Positions 15,752-23,388 of a stretch of 33,624 nucleotides of DNA are shown piece by piece. The translations under genes and the position numbers were made by a program. The notes beneath the pieces are model-generated. The model had not been told where the DNA came from and did not search any database. It saw only the letters and a list, made by a program, of their open reading frames with translations. Each line of letters opens with the position of its first letter. The stretch's first letter is position 1. Source of the stretch: Cerina litoralis (GTDB taxonomy: Bacteria; Bacteroidota; Bacteroidia; Flavobacteriales; Flavobacteriaceae); contig JAIRBC010000039.1 in assembly GCA_022008415.1 (NCBI GenBank), positions 1 through 33,624 on the forward strand, given 5' to 3'.

Positions 15752-17524
15752 ATGGATTCCCCTTCTGCGTTCTTCAACACCCAAATCACTAGCTTTGAGG
15801 CCCAAATGGACCAGGTAAAAAAGCAGCTATCTAGGTCCAGTATGTTGCGTTTGGCCATCTTCCTTATTGCTGTTTTTGGCCTTTATTTGGCCCTGGGAAA
15901 TACAAAATGGGTACTGGGAATTATATTTATAACCCTAATAATCTTTCTATTTTTGGTTTCCCGGCATTCAGACCTGCAATACCGGAGGGACAAGCTCCTC
16001 ATTCTGATCAAAATCAATAAAACCGAAATCGAGGTATTAAATCGCAATTTCCACCAGCTGCCCGAGGGAAATGAGTATAAAGATCCACTGCATTTTTTTA
16101 GTCAGGATATCGATCTGTTTGGCAAGGGCTCCTTTTATCAATACCTCAACCGAACAGCCCTGTCACATGGCAGCGAGACCTTGGCAAGTCTGTTCACAGG
16201 GAATTGCAAGGAAAACATTGTCCAAAAGCAAGAAGCAATAAAGGAACTGGCCAAAATGCCCGCATGGAGACAAGATTTCTCTGCCTTGGCCGGTCTAATA
16301 AAAACCGACGTATCTACCCCGGAAATAGCACGCTGGGCGCAAAAATACACACCCTTTGTTCCGAAAACCATGAAATGGCTGCCCACTGTATTCTCGATTC
16401 TTTCCCTGGGATTCCTTATTGGGTATTTTATGGATGCCCTGCCAGGTTCGGCCGTGATTATCTGGCTTTTAATAGGGTTGGGCATATCAGGGCTATATTT
16501 AAAATGGATCAATAAATTATCTTCTGAAACCGATGGGATACGAAATACATTTAGGCAGTACCAAAAATTGATATTTCAAATTGAGCAAACCCAATTTTCA
16601 TCCGATCTTCTCACCCTTTGTAAGCACCAGATCCTTCACAAGGAAAAGAAGATCTCTACGGTGGTCAAGGAGTTTTCGAAAATTCTCGACGCGTTGGATC
16701 AGCGAAACAACATGATTTTTGGGGTTTTGGGCAATGGCTTTTTATTGTGGGACCTGCGCCAGTGTTTTAGGCTCGAGCGATGGATCCACACCTATGGGAA
16801 CGATCTGGAACAATGGTTCAACGCCATTGCTTTTTTTGATGCCTATAACAGTTTGGGCAACTTTGCCTTTAACCATCCCCATTATTCCTTTCCAACATTG
16901 ACCGATGGCGATACGGTGCTAAAATCGACCCAAGCTGGCCACCCCTTGTTGGATCCTAAAAAAAGTATTTTGAACGACATCCAAATCGACAAGGAACAAT
17001 TCTTTATTATTACCGGGGCCAATATGGCAGGGAAAAGCACTTTCTTGCGCACCGTTTCCCTACAGATCGTGATGGCCAATATGGGGCTTCCGGTATGTGC
17101 GTACGAGGTTGCATACAGCCCTATCAAACTAATTACGAGCATGCGCACCACGGATTCCCTGACCGATGATGAATCGTATTTTTTTTCCGAACTGAAACGT
17201 TTGAAATTTATCGTGGACGAAATACAAAACGACTGCTATTTTATTGTGCTCGATGAAATTCTGAAAGGTACTAACAGCACCGATAAAGCCATAGGCTCCC
17301 GAAAATTTGTGGAAAAACTGATCGGTTCCAAATCTACCGGTCTTATAGCCACCCATGACCTAAGTCTATGCGAGGTGGCCAAGGCACTGCCCGAGGTGAA
17401 AAACTATTACTTTGATGCAGAAATCGTTGACAACGAACTCCATTTCGACTATTCCTTTAAAAAAGGCATCTGCCAAAACATGAACGCTTCCTTTTTATTG
17501 AAGAAGATGGGGATCGTTGAATAA
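15752..17524 (+). CDS. membrane-anchored MutS-family ATPase
   Basis: This 590-residue protein has the MutS core ATPase at its C-terminus: Walker A GANMAGKST at 422-430, the TTDSLTDDESYFFSEL segment from about 466, Walker B FIVLDE at 497-502 and the ATHD switch with His535. It lacks the N-terminal mismatch-reading domain of MutS and the Smr domain of MutS2. Instead it carries two hydrophobic pairs, about residues 31-70 and 210-250, predicted to anchor it in the inner membrane. The middle region (about 270-400) resembles the lever/clamp helices. It is usually annotated as a DNA mismatch repair protein in flavobacteria, but the membrane anchors and missing domain make classical mismatch repair unlikely. 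ATG start. Confidence 0.85.
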   Translation: MDSPSAFFNTQITSFEAQMDQVKKQLSRSSMLRLAIFLIAVFGLYLALGNTKWVLGIIFITLIIFLFLVSRHSDLQYRRDKLLILIKINKTEIEVLNRNFHQLPEGNEYKDPLHFFSQDIDLFGKGSFYQYLNRTALSHGSETLASLFTGNCKENIVQKQEAIKELAKMPAWRQDFSALAGLIKTDVSTPEIARWAQKYTPFVPKTMKWLPTVFSILSLGFLIGYFMDALPGSAVIIWLLIGLGISGLYLKWINKLSSETDGIRNTFRQYQKLIFQIEQTQFSSDLLTLCKHQILHKEKKISTVVKEFSKILDALDQRNNMIFGVLGNGFLLWDLRQCFRLERWIHTYGNDLEQWFNAIAFFDAYNSLGNFAFNHPHYSFPTLTDGDTVLKSTQAGHPLLDPKKSILNDIQIDKEQFFIITGANMAGKSTFLRTVSLQIVMANMGLPVCAYEVAYSPIKLITSMRTTDSLTDDESYFFSELKRLKFIVDEIQNDCYFIVLDEILKGTNSTDKAIGSRKFVEKLIGSKSTGLIATHDLSLCEVAKALPEVKNYYFDAEIVDNELHFDYSFKKGICQNMNASFLLKKMGIVE

Positions 17525-17545
17525 TTCGCGCGAAGGCGGGAATCC

Positions 17546-17573
17546 CAAACTCAAACTCAAATTCAAGCTCAAG
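17546..17573. repeat. TCAA-rich hexamer tract after the MutS-like gene
   Basis: This is a run of CAAACT and CAAGCT-type hexamers just after the MutS-like stop codon. It resembles the tract at 15531-15552 before the same gene. Confidence 0.55.
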
Positions 17574-17618
17574 TTTAGACCCAAGCTCAAATCTGGGATT
17601 AAATTACTTCGATTTAAT

Positions 17619-18626
17619 TTATATCACCTGAAATCCGTAGGCATAAGGGTCGTCGTCGTCGATGATGATATTGTTGTAGCCGTAGACCTTGGCCCATCCC
17701 TGAATGCTGGGAATAATTGCCGGGATTTCTGCCAACGTGGTTTCCTCAACAACCCTGCCCACAAACTGGGAGCCGATAAAACTCTCATGTCTGAACTCCT
17801 CCCCTAATTTCAATTTTCCTTGGGCATGCCATTGGGCCATCCTAGCGGATGTTCCCGTGCCACAGGGGGAACGGTCTATGGCCTTGTCCCCATAAAATAC
17901 AGCGTTTCGCGCCGAAGCATCGGGAGAAATTGTGTTTCCGGTCCAAAGGATATGGCTTACATTTCGGATGGTATAATTTTCGGGATGAATAAAGTGATCC
18001 GGGTACTTTACATTGATCCTTTGGCGTATCTCTTGACTAAACTGAATTAACTTACTGGCGGAAAAATCCTGTAGGCCCGAAAAGTTCGTTTGGGGATCTA
18101 TGATAGCATAGAAATTTCCGCCATAGGCCACATCGAAAACCAGTTCGCCCAAATAAGAACTTGCAACGGTAAGTCCTTTGGCCGCAAGGTAGGATTTAAC
18201 GTTCGTCAACCTAACCCAATCTACCTTGTTTCCAGTTTGACCGTATTCTATTTCTATCAAGCCGGCAGGGGCTTCCATCCTAATTTTTCCTGGTGTTTTT
18301 GGTACCACCAACCCCTCTTCAATAGCAATGGTTACCGTACCAATGGTTCCGTGCCCACACATGGGCAGACAGCCACTGGTCTCTATGAATAGGATTCCCA
18401 AATCATTTGCCGGGTCCGTTGGAGGGTAGATAATGCTGCCGCTCATCATATCGTGTCCCCGGGGTTCGAACATCAAGCCCTTGCGGATCCAGTCGAACTC
18501 CTTTAAGAAATGCTGGCGCTTCTCGCTCATATTGGCACCGATCAGGTTGGGATTCCCACCGGCAACTACGCGTACCGGATTTCCACAGGTATGGGCATCC
18601 ACACAAAAAAAAGTCTTTCTTGCCAT
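17619..18626 (-). CDS. 4-hydroxyproline 2-epimerase (proline racemase family)
   Basis: This 335-residue protein belongs to the proline racemase family (PF05544). The two catalytic positions are both cysteine: Cys90 in MCGHGTIG and Cys255 in DRSPCGTGTSARMA. Two cysteines mean a racemase or epimerase; trans-3-hydroxyproline dehydratases have Thr at the second site. The gene lies downstream of a KGSA dehydrogenase and a DapA-type deaminase on the same strand, which points to conversion of trans-4-hydroxy-L-proline to cis-4-hydroxy-D-proline. Proline racemase activity cannot be fully excluded from sequence. The 331-bp gap before it contains repeats, so it may have its own promoter. ATG start at 18626. 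Confidence 0.88.
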   Translation of the reverse strand: MARKTFFCVDAHTCGNPVRVVAGGNPNLIGANMSEKRQHFLKEFDWIRKGLMFEPRGHDMMSGSIIYPPTDPANDLGILFIETSGCLPMCGHGTIGTVTIAIEEGLVVPKTPGKIRMEAPAGLIEIEYGQTGNKVDWVRLTNVKSYLAAKGLTVASSYLGELVFDVAYGGNFYAIIDPQTNFSGLQDFSASKLIQFSQEIRQRINVKYPDHFIHPENYTIRNVSHILWTGNTISPDASARNAVFYGDKAIDRSPCGTGTSARMAQWHAQGKLKLGEEFRHESFIGSQFVGRVVEETTLAEIPAIIPSIQGWAKVYGYNNIIIDDDDPYAYGFQVI

Positions 18627-18957
18627 TGATTTGAAAGGCTATTATTAGAAGTGGTTTAAACTTTCTATTAAAAAATTCGGAACTAGACATTAACAAACCT
18701 CAAAAACACCCCCCCTGCCCCCGCCGGAATGACTTTGTCGGGCTGGCCTTCAATGGGGGACTAACCAAGAACAAATAAAAAAACAGTTGAAATCAATATA
18801 GGTCACTTACTCTACTAAACTCTTAATCAAATAAGCGCTGATAAAACCACAAACCGGAACTAGTCCATTAAAACTATACAAAGTTTGCCATCACAAGCCA
18901 TGGGGTCAAAGAAATTAGGCTCTTGTTACTTGACTCTTGGCTCCTGTTTCCTGGCTC
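18627..18957. other. repeat-containing gap between epimerase and dehydrogenase genes
   Basis: No gene was found in this 331-bp gap. It contains a C-rich run near 18706-18723 and, at its right end, a 21-bp imperfect tandem repeat that runs into the stop codon of the next gene. The gap is unusually long for an operon. Confidence 0.5.
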
Positions 18958-18959
18958 TT
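18918..18959. repeat. 21-bp tandem repeat overlapping the dehydrogenase stop codon
   Basis: The two units are 18918-18938 (begins GGCTCTTGTTAC) and 18939-18959 (begins GGCTCCTGTTTC); about 17 of 21 bases agree. The second unit provides two bases of the TAA stop of the aldehyde dehydrogenase gene (18958-18960). Confidence 0.6.
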
Positions 18960-20565
18960 ATATCTTTTTATCGGTATACGTACCATTTACCAACCGCATA
19001 ATGTTCAGAGGGTTGTTGTTCTTCAGTGCCTCGGGCAATAACTCTTGGGGCCAATCCTGGTAGGAAACGGGCCGTACCCATCTTTTAATCGCCGATACAC
19101 CCACAGAAGTAAACCTGCTGTCTGTCGAGGCCGGGAAAGGTCCACCGTGCTGCATGGAAGGGCATACCTCTACCCCAGTGGGCACCCCGTTGAAAATAAT
19201 TCTGCCTACCCTACTTTTTAAAGCATCTACGATGATGCCGTATTGCCTTAGTTCCTCGGCATTTCCCAAAATGGTTCCCGTTAATTGACCATCAAGGTGT
19301 AAAAGGACGTTCTCCAATTCTCTTTCATCCTTGCATTGCACCACCAAAGAAAAGGGTCCGAAAACCTCCCTGTGCAGAACGGAGTTCTTTAAAAAATCGG
19401 TCCCGCTGACGGTCAGGACTTTTTGCTTGCCATAATTGGATGGGGAATCCCCGTCATAAGATGCAACGATGGCCGTTTCGCCTTGGGAAGAAAGTTCCTT
19501 TTTTCCTTGTTCATAACCCTTGTGGATATTGGGGTGCAACATGGCGCTCGGTGCAATCTGGATGATATCTTGCCCCAGTTTCGCCACAAAATTGTCCAAT
19601 GGCTTGCCTTTTATTCCCAATATCAGTCCGGGATTGGTACAGAACTGTCCAGCCCCAAGGGTAATCGATCCCGCGTATTGGGCCGCCCAATGATCACCTT
19701 TTTCTTCCAAAGCGGATGGTAGGGCCACAACCGGGTTTATACTTCCCATTTCGGCAAAAACAGGGATAGGCTCGGGTCTTTCGTTGGCCAGTTTGTACAA
19801 CGCCATCCCGCCTTTTATACTACCTGTAAAACCGACGCCCTTTATCTGTGGATGCATGACCAATTGTTGCCCTACTTCGATACCGCTGCTGTTTAGGTTA
19901 GAAAAAACACCGTCGGGCATACCTGTCCTTTTTGCTGCACGTATTACGGCCAAGCTCACCAGTTCTCCCGTCCCTGCATGCATGGGATGGCTTTTTACAA
20001 TTACCGGGCATCCGGCAGCCAAGGCACTTGCCGTATCCCCACCAGCTGTGGAAAAGGCAAAGGGAAAATTACTGGCACCGAATATGGCTACTGGCCCCAG
20101 GGGTTCCATCATTTTTCTTATATCCGATTTCGGCAAGGGCTTCCTTTCGGGTTGGGCGGTGTCTATGGTGGCTTCTATCCAAGAGCCTTCCTCGAGCAGA
20201 TCGGCAAAGGCACGTAATTGCCCCATCGTCCTGCCCCGCTCCCCAATGGCCCTTCCCTCCGGAAGTCCGGATTCCGTCACATAGGCTTGGATCAAAGGAT
20301 CGCCCAATGCTTCGATTTCTTCGGCGATGGCCCTGAGAAATTTCGCCTTTTCAGTTCCAGGTATCCCTTTATAGGCCTTAAAGGCGGTAGTTGCCTTTTT
20401 TAGGGCCAGATCTATTTCCTCCTTCGTAGCCTCGTGAAAAGTCCATTCGGTCTCGTTATTCTTTTTTGGATCATAGGTTCTATATGTTTTTGCTCCTTTT
20501 GCCGAGGCCTTTTCTCCAATAAAGTTTTTTCCAGTTATCATGTGTAGTACTTTTCTTTTTATCAA
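18958..20565 (-). CDS. alpha-ketoglutarate semialdehyde (2,5-dioxovalerate) dehydrogenase
   Basis: This aldehyde dehydrogenase oxidises 2,5-dioxopentanoate to 2-oxoglutarate, the last step of hydroxyproline degradation. It is 535 residues from the first Met; Met9 (position 20541) begins MITGKNFIG, the usual N-terminus of this subfamily, and is the better start. In first-Met numbering Asn166 (FGASNFPFAF), Lys191, Glu272 (AEMGSINPV) and catalytic Cys309 (GAGQFCTNPG) are all present. The GDTASALAAGCPVIVKSHPMH segment suits the KGSA dehydrogenase group, which prefers NADP. It lies 21-45 bp after the deaminase gene, so the two are very likely one operon. Such enzymes also serve sugar-acid pathways, but the neighbours argue for hydroxyproline. 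Confidence 0.88.
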   Translation of the reverse strand: MIKRKVLHMITGKNFIGEKASAKGAKTYRTYDPKKNNETEWTFHEATKEEIDLALKKATTAFKAYKGIPGTEKAKFLRAIAEEIEALGDPLIQAYVTESGLPEGRAIGERGRTMGQLRAFADLLEEGSWIEATIDTAQPERKPLPKSDIRKMMEPLGPVAIFGASNFPFAFSTAGGDTASALAAGCPVIVKSHPMHAGTGELVSLAVIRAAKRTGMPDGVFSNLNSSGIEVGQQLVMHPQIKGVGFTGSIKGGMALYKLANERPEPIPVFAEMGSINPVVALPSALEEKGDHWAAQYAGSITLGAGQFCTNPGLILGIKGKPLDNFVAKLGQDIIQIAPSAMLHPNIHKGYEQGKKELSSQGETAIVASYDGDSPSNYGKQKVLTVSGTDFLKNSVLHREVFGPFSLVVQCKDERELENVLLHLDGQLTGTILGNAEELRQYGIIVDALKSRVGRIIFNGVPTGVEVCPSMQHGGPFPASTDSRFTSVGVSAIKRWVRPVSYQDWPQELLPEALKNNNPLNIMRLVNGTYTDKKI

Positions 20566-20586
20566 AGTTTAAATCCGTGGTGGTTA

Positions 20587-21504
20587 CTATATCAATACTT
20601 TATAATCCGGAAGCTGGGGTCTCGATTTTAAACCCGATTCCAGGATTTGAAGTACCCGTTTTCTTTCCTCCCCTTGTAGCGGAAGTCTCGGGGCCCTCAC
20701 CTGTTCCGTGCCGATTCCGGTGGTAACCTCGGCCAATTTGATGTTCTGCACCAATTGTGGGCTGATATCCAGTTCCAATATAGGTAAAAACCATCGATAA
20801 ATGGCTAGCGCTTCTTGGATTCGACCCGCCTTGGCCAGTTCGTATACGGCTACCGTCTCTGCAGGGAAGGCACATACCAGACCGGCTACCCAACCATCGG
20901 CGCCCATAACAACACTTTCCATCCCTAGCGTATCCACACCCGTAAATACATTTAATCGACTGCCAAAACGGCTACGAAAGCGGGTAATGTTGGAAATATC
21001 CCGGGTAGAATCCTTCACGGCTTGGATATTATCAAATTTAAGAAGTTCTTCGAACATATCGTGCGTCACTTCAATACCGTAATCCACGGGATTATTATAG
21101 ACCATTATGGGCAGGTCCGTGTTTTTGGCCACTTCGCTATAATAAGTCACCGTTTCACGATCCGTAGATTTATACCGCATCGGCGGCAATACCATGAGTC
21201 CGTCGGCACCGTGTTTCTTCGCTCTATGGGCGGCCTCTATGGCCCCTTTTGTGGTCTGCTCCGCTATATTAATGATAACCGGAACACTTCCCTTGACCAA
21301 GTCTACCGTGGTCTCTACCAAAATCCTTTTCTCATCGTCCGTCAAGGTACTCGCCTCTCCCAAAGTTCCCCCAAGGATGATCCCATTTACCCCAGCCTCC
21401 AGTTGGGCGTTAATATTGACCCCGAACATATCCAGGTCTAACTTGTCATCTTGTGTGAATTTGGTGGTTACGGCCGGCATCACACCTTTCCATTCTATTC
21501 GCAT
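20587..21504 (-). CDS. DapA-family lyase, likely 1-pyrroline-4-hydroxy-2-carboxylate deaminase
   Basis: This 305-residue TIM-barrel protein is of the dihydrodipicolinate synthase/N-acetylneuraminate lyase family. Schiff-base Lys164 (IQAVKDSTRD), Tyr136 (VYNNP) and the GGTLGE loop (45-50) are intact. True DapA is unlikely because the gene sits next to KGSA dehydrogenase and hydroxyproline epimerase genes. In that setting DapA homologues deaminate 1-pyrroline-4-hydroxy-2-carboxylate to alpha-ketoglutarate semialdehyde. It is the first gene of the minus-strand cluster, with a candidate promoter 28 bp upstream. The specific function rests on context. Confidence 0.82.
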   Translation of the reverse strand: MRIEWKGVMPAVTTKFTQDDKLDLDMFGVNINAQLEAGVNGIILGGTLGEASTLTDDEKRILVETTVDLVKGSVPVIINIAEQTTKGAIEAAHRAKKHGADGLMVLPPMRYKSTDRETVTYYSEVAKNTDLPIMVYNNPVDYGIEVTHDMFEELLKFDNIQAVKDSTRDISNITRFRSRFGSRLNVFTGVDTLGMESVVMGADGWVAGLVCAFPAETVAVYELAKAGRIQEALAIYRWFLPILELDISPQLVQNIKLAEVTTGIGTEQVRAPRLPLQGEERKRVLQILESGLKSRPQLPDYKVLI

Positions 21505-21531
21505 ATCATTTTGTATTAATAATTAAGAATA

Positions 21532-21539
21532 CAAAATTA
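21532..21539 (-). promoter_or_regulatory. possible -7 promoter element for the hydroxyproline genes
   Basis: On the minus strand these bases read TAATTTTG, matching TAnnTTTG, 28 bp before the deaminase start codon. No TTG -33 element occurs at normal spacing, which would fit a promoter needing an activator. Confidence 0.4.
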
Positions 21540-21627
21540 CCACATTAACAAGAAAATTATTAAATGGATATTAACAAGAATTGAGACAATATTAGCCTAT
21601 ACACCGTGCCATATTTCGAAATTGGCC

Positions 21628-23388
21628 TTAACTCACCCTCTTGCCTTCCATCAGTTTGGAAACCGCTTCATCGAAGGAACCAGCGGGAATCACTTCTCCG
21701 TCGTTTATAAAAAATATCTCATCGGCATTTTCTATCGTATTCAACCGGTGGGCAATGATCACAAGGGTGGTTTGCGAGGGCAACTTCTTTATGATCTTAT
21801 CCAACAATTGCTCCGTTACCGTATCGATATTGGCCGTAGCCTCGTCTAAAATAAGAACGTCCGGGTTGCGCAATACGGCACGGATAAAAGCGATTACCTG
21901 TCTTTGTCCCAAACTTATACCATTGCCTGCAGAAAGCACCGGTGTTTCCAGACCATCGTCAAAAACTTTCAACAACTCTTCCAGGCCCTTGTCGTGGATC
22001 ACGGTAGCCAAATGTTCCGGGGAATAATCTAGATAGGCATCGTTCCCGTAAAGAATATTGTCCTTAACGGTACCGGTGAACAAAAAAGGCTCCTGCAGGA
22101 TAAACCCAATTTTTTGCGAACGTTCTTTTGGTGTATATGACTTAATGTTCCTTCCATCCAACACAACGGTTCCCTGGGTGGGATCGTACAACCGGGCCAT
22201 TAGGGAGGCCGTTGTTGTTTTACCTCCGCCAGTCGGTCCGACCAGGGCATAGGTTTTTCCCCGAACCAGTTTAAAGTTTACATGGTGCAAAATCTCCTTT
22301 CCGCCGGGGTAGGCAAAATGGATGTCCTTAAATTCGACCAAAGATTTTGATGAGGTCTCCTTAGGACTACTTTCTGTAACCAAATCGGTTTCCAGATCCA
22401 ATATTTGGGAGATCCGGTCCCAGCCCGCCATAGCCACTTGAAAACTGGACCACAACGAGGCCAGCTGCCGCAAAGGGTTATAGAAATTGGTGGCGTAGGC
22501 CAAATAACTTACCAAGAGACCGATAGAGAACTCCCCAACCGATATTAGGTATAGGCCATAAGCAAGGACGACCAATTGGGCAAGGCTAGAGAAGAACCCA
22601 TAGACGGGTAAAAAGATCGTATTTGCCAATCCCGCACCAATAGACGCCCGGTAATTTTCCGTATTGCTCTCGCTGAACCTCTTTTTAAAATAATCCCTGC
22701 GGTTAAAGGCAATGATCACCTTAAAATTATTCAGGCTTTCCTGTATCTCCGCACTCATGCTCCCCGAGCTTCGCAAGCTCGCTGCATTTTTTCGTTTCAC
22801 CCAAGGCGAGATTCCCCAGGTAAAAATTAATATCAACAAGGCCGGGACAAGTGTTGCTGCGCCCAATTTGTAATTGATGATCAACAGAAAAATACCGGAA
22901 CCCATCATGGTGGCAATACTGCCGATAAACTGCATCAGGGATTGGGAAAAGAACTGGTTCAGTTTATCGGTATCGTTATTGACACGGGAGATAAGGTCGC
23001 CTGTTTTGTTCTGGTTAAAAAATGCAACGGGGAGTTGCTGTAGTTTGGTAAAGATGGCGTTCCGAAGTGTGAACAGCATCCGTTGCCCCACGCTGCCCAT
23101 CAATTTGGTTTGCAGGTAACTCGTAACCAATGCGGCGAGATACATAGTCAGCAAAATACCCGAAAAAACCAATAACCCGTGGTATAGTTTGGTGACCACG
23201 TAATGGTCAATGGCATAACCTATCAATAAGGGGCCCACCAAGTTTAACGCGGCATTGACCAAGATGGCAATAAAGGCCACGATCAGGTTTCGCTTTTCAT
23301 GGGCTATCAGCCGGAACAGCTTTTTGAGCCCGGCAAGGGTAGATTCCTTTTTTTTCTGATCGAAAAGCTCGTTAAGCCGATAGTTCAT
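21628..23388 (-). CDS. ABC exporter half-transporter, subunit with catalytic Walker B
   Basis: This 586-residue protein has six predicted membrane helices (about 35-330) fused to an ATPase domain. Walker A GPTGGGKT is at 384-391, Q-loop Gln432, Walker B VLILDE with catalytic Glu516, and H-loop His547. The signature is degenerate: ISLGQ (491-495) instead of LSGGQ. Its partner shows the opposite pattern, so together they resemble heterodimeric exporters of the TM287/288, BmrCD or TmrAB kind with one hydrolytic site. The gene overlaps the partner by 17 bp, which supports translational coupling. Substrate is unknown; drugs or lipids are typical for this group. Confidence 0.9.
   Translation of the reverse strand: MNYRLNELFDQKKKESTLAGLKKLFRLIAHEKRNLIVAFIAILVNAALNLVGPLLIGYAIDHYVVTKLYHGLLVFSGILLTMYLAALVTSYLQTKLMGSVGQRMLFTLRNAIFTKLQQLPVAFFNQNKTGDLISRVNNDTDKLNQFFSQSLMQFIGSIATMMGSGIFLLIINYKLGAATLVPALLILIFTWGISPWVKRKNAASLRSSGSMSAEIQESLNNFKVIIAFNRRDYFKKRFSESNTENYRASIGAGLANTIFLPVYGFFSSLAQLVVLAYGLYLISVGEFSIGLLVSYLAYATNFYNPLRQLASLWSSFQVAMAGWDRISQILDLETDLVTESSPKETSSKSLVEFKDIHFAYPGGKEILHHVNFKLVRGKTYALVGPTGGGKTTTASLMARLYDPTQGTVVLDGRNIKSYTPKERSQKIGFILQEPFLFTGTVKDNILYGNDAYLDYSPEHLATVIHDKGLEELLKVFDDGLETPVLSAGNGISLGQRQVIAFIRAVLRNPDVLILDEATANIDTVTEQLLDKIIKKLPSQTTLVIIAHRLNTIENADEIFFINDGEVIPAGSFDEAVSKLMEGKRVS

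Noticed and set aside
15752-17524. Canonical MutS or MutS2
   Set aside because: It lacks the mismatch-recognition domain and the Smr domain, and it has membrane helices.
20587-21504. Lysine-biosynthesis dihydrodipicolinate synthase (dapA)
   Set aside because: The Schiff-base fold is shared, but the operon with KGSA dehydrogenase and hydroxyproline epimerase favours the deaminase role.
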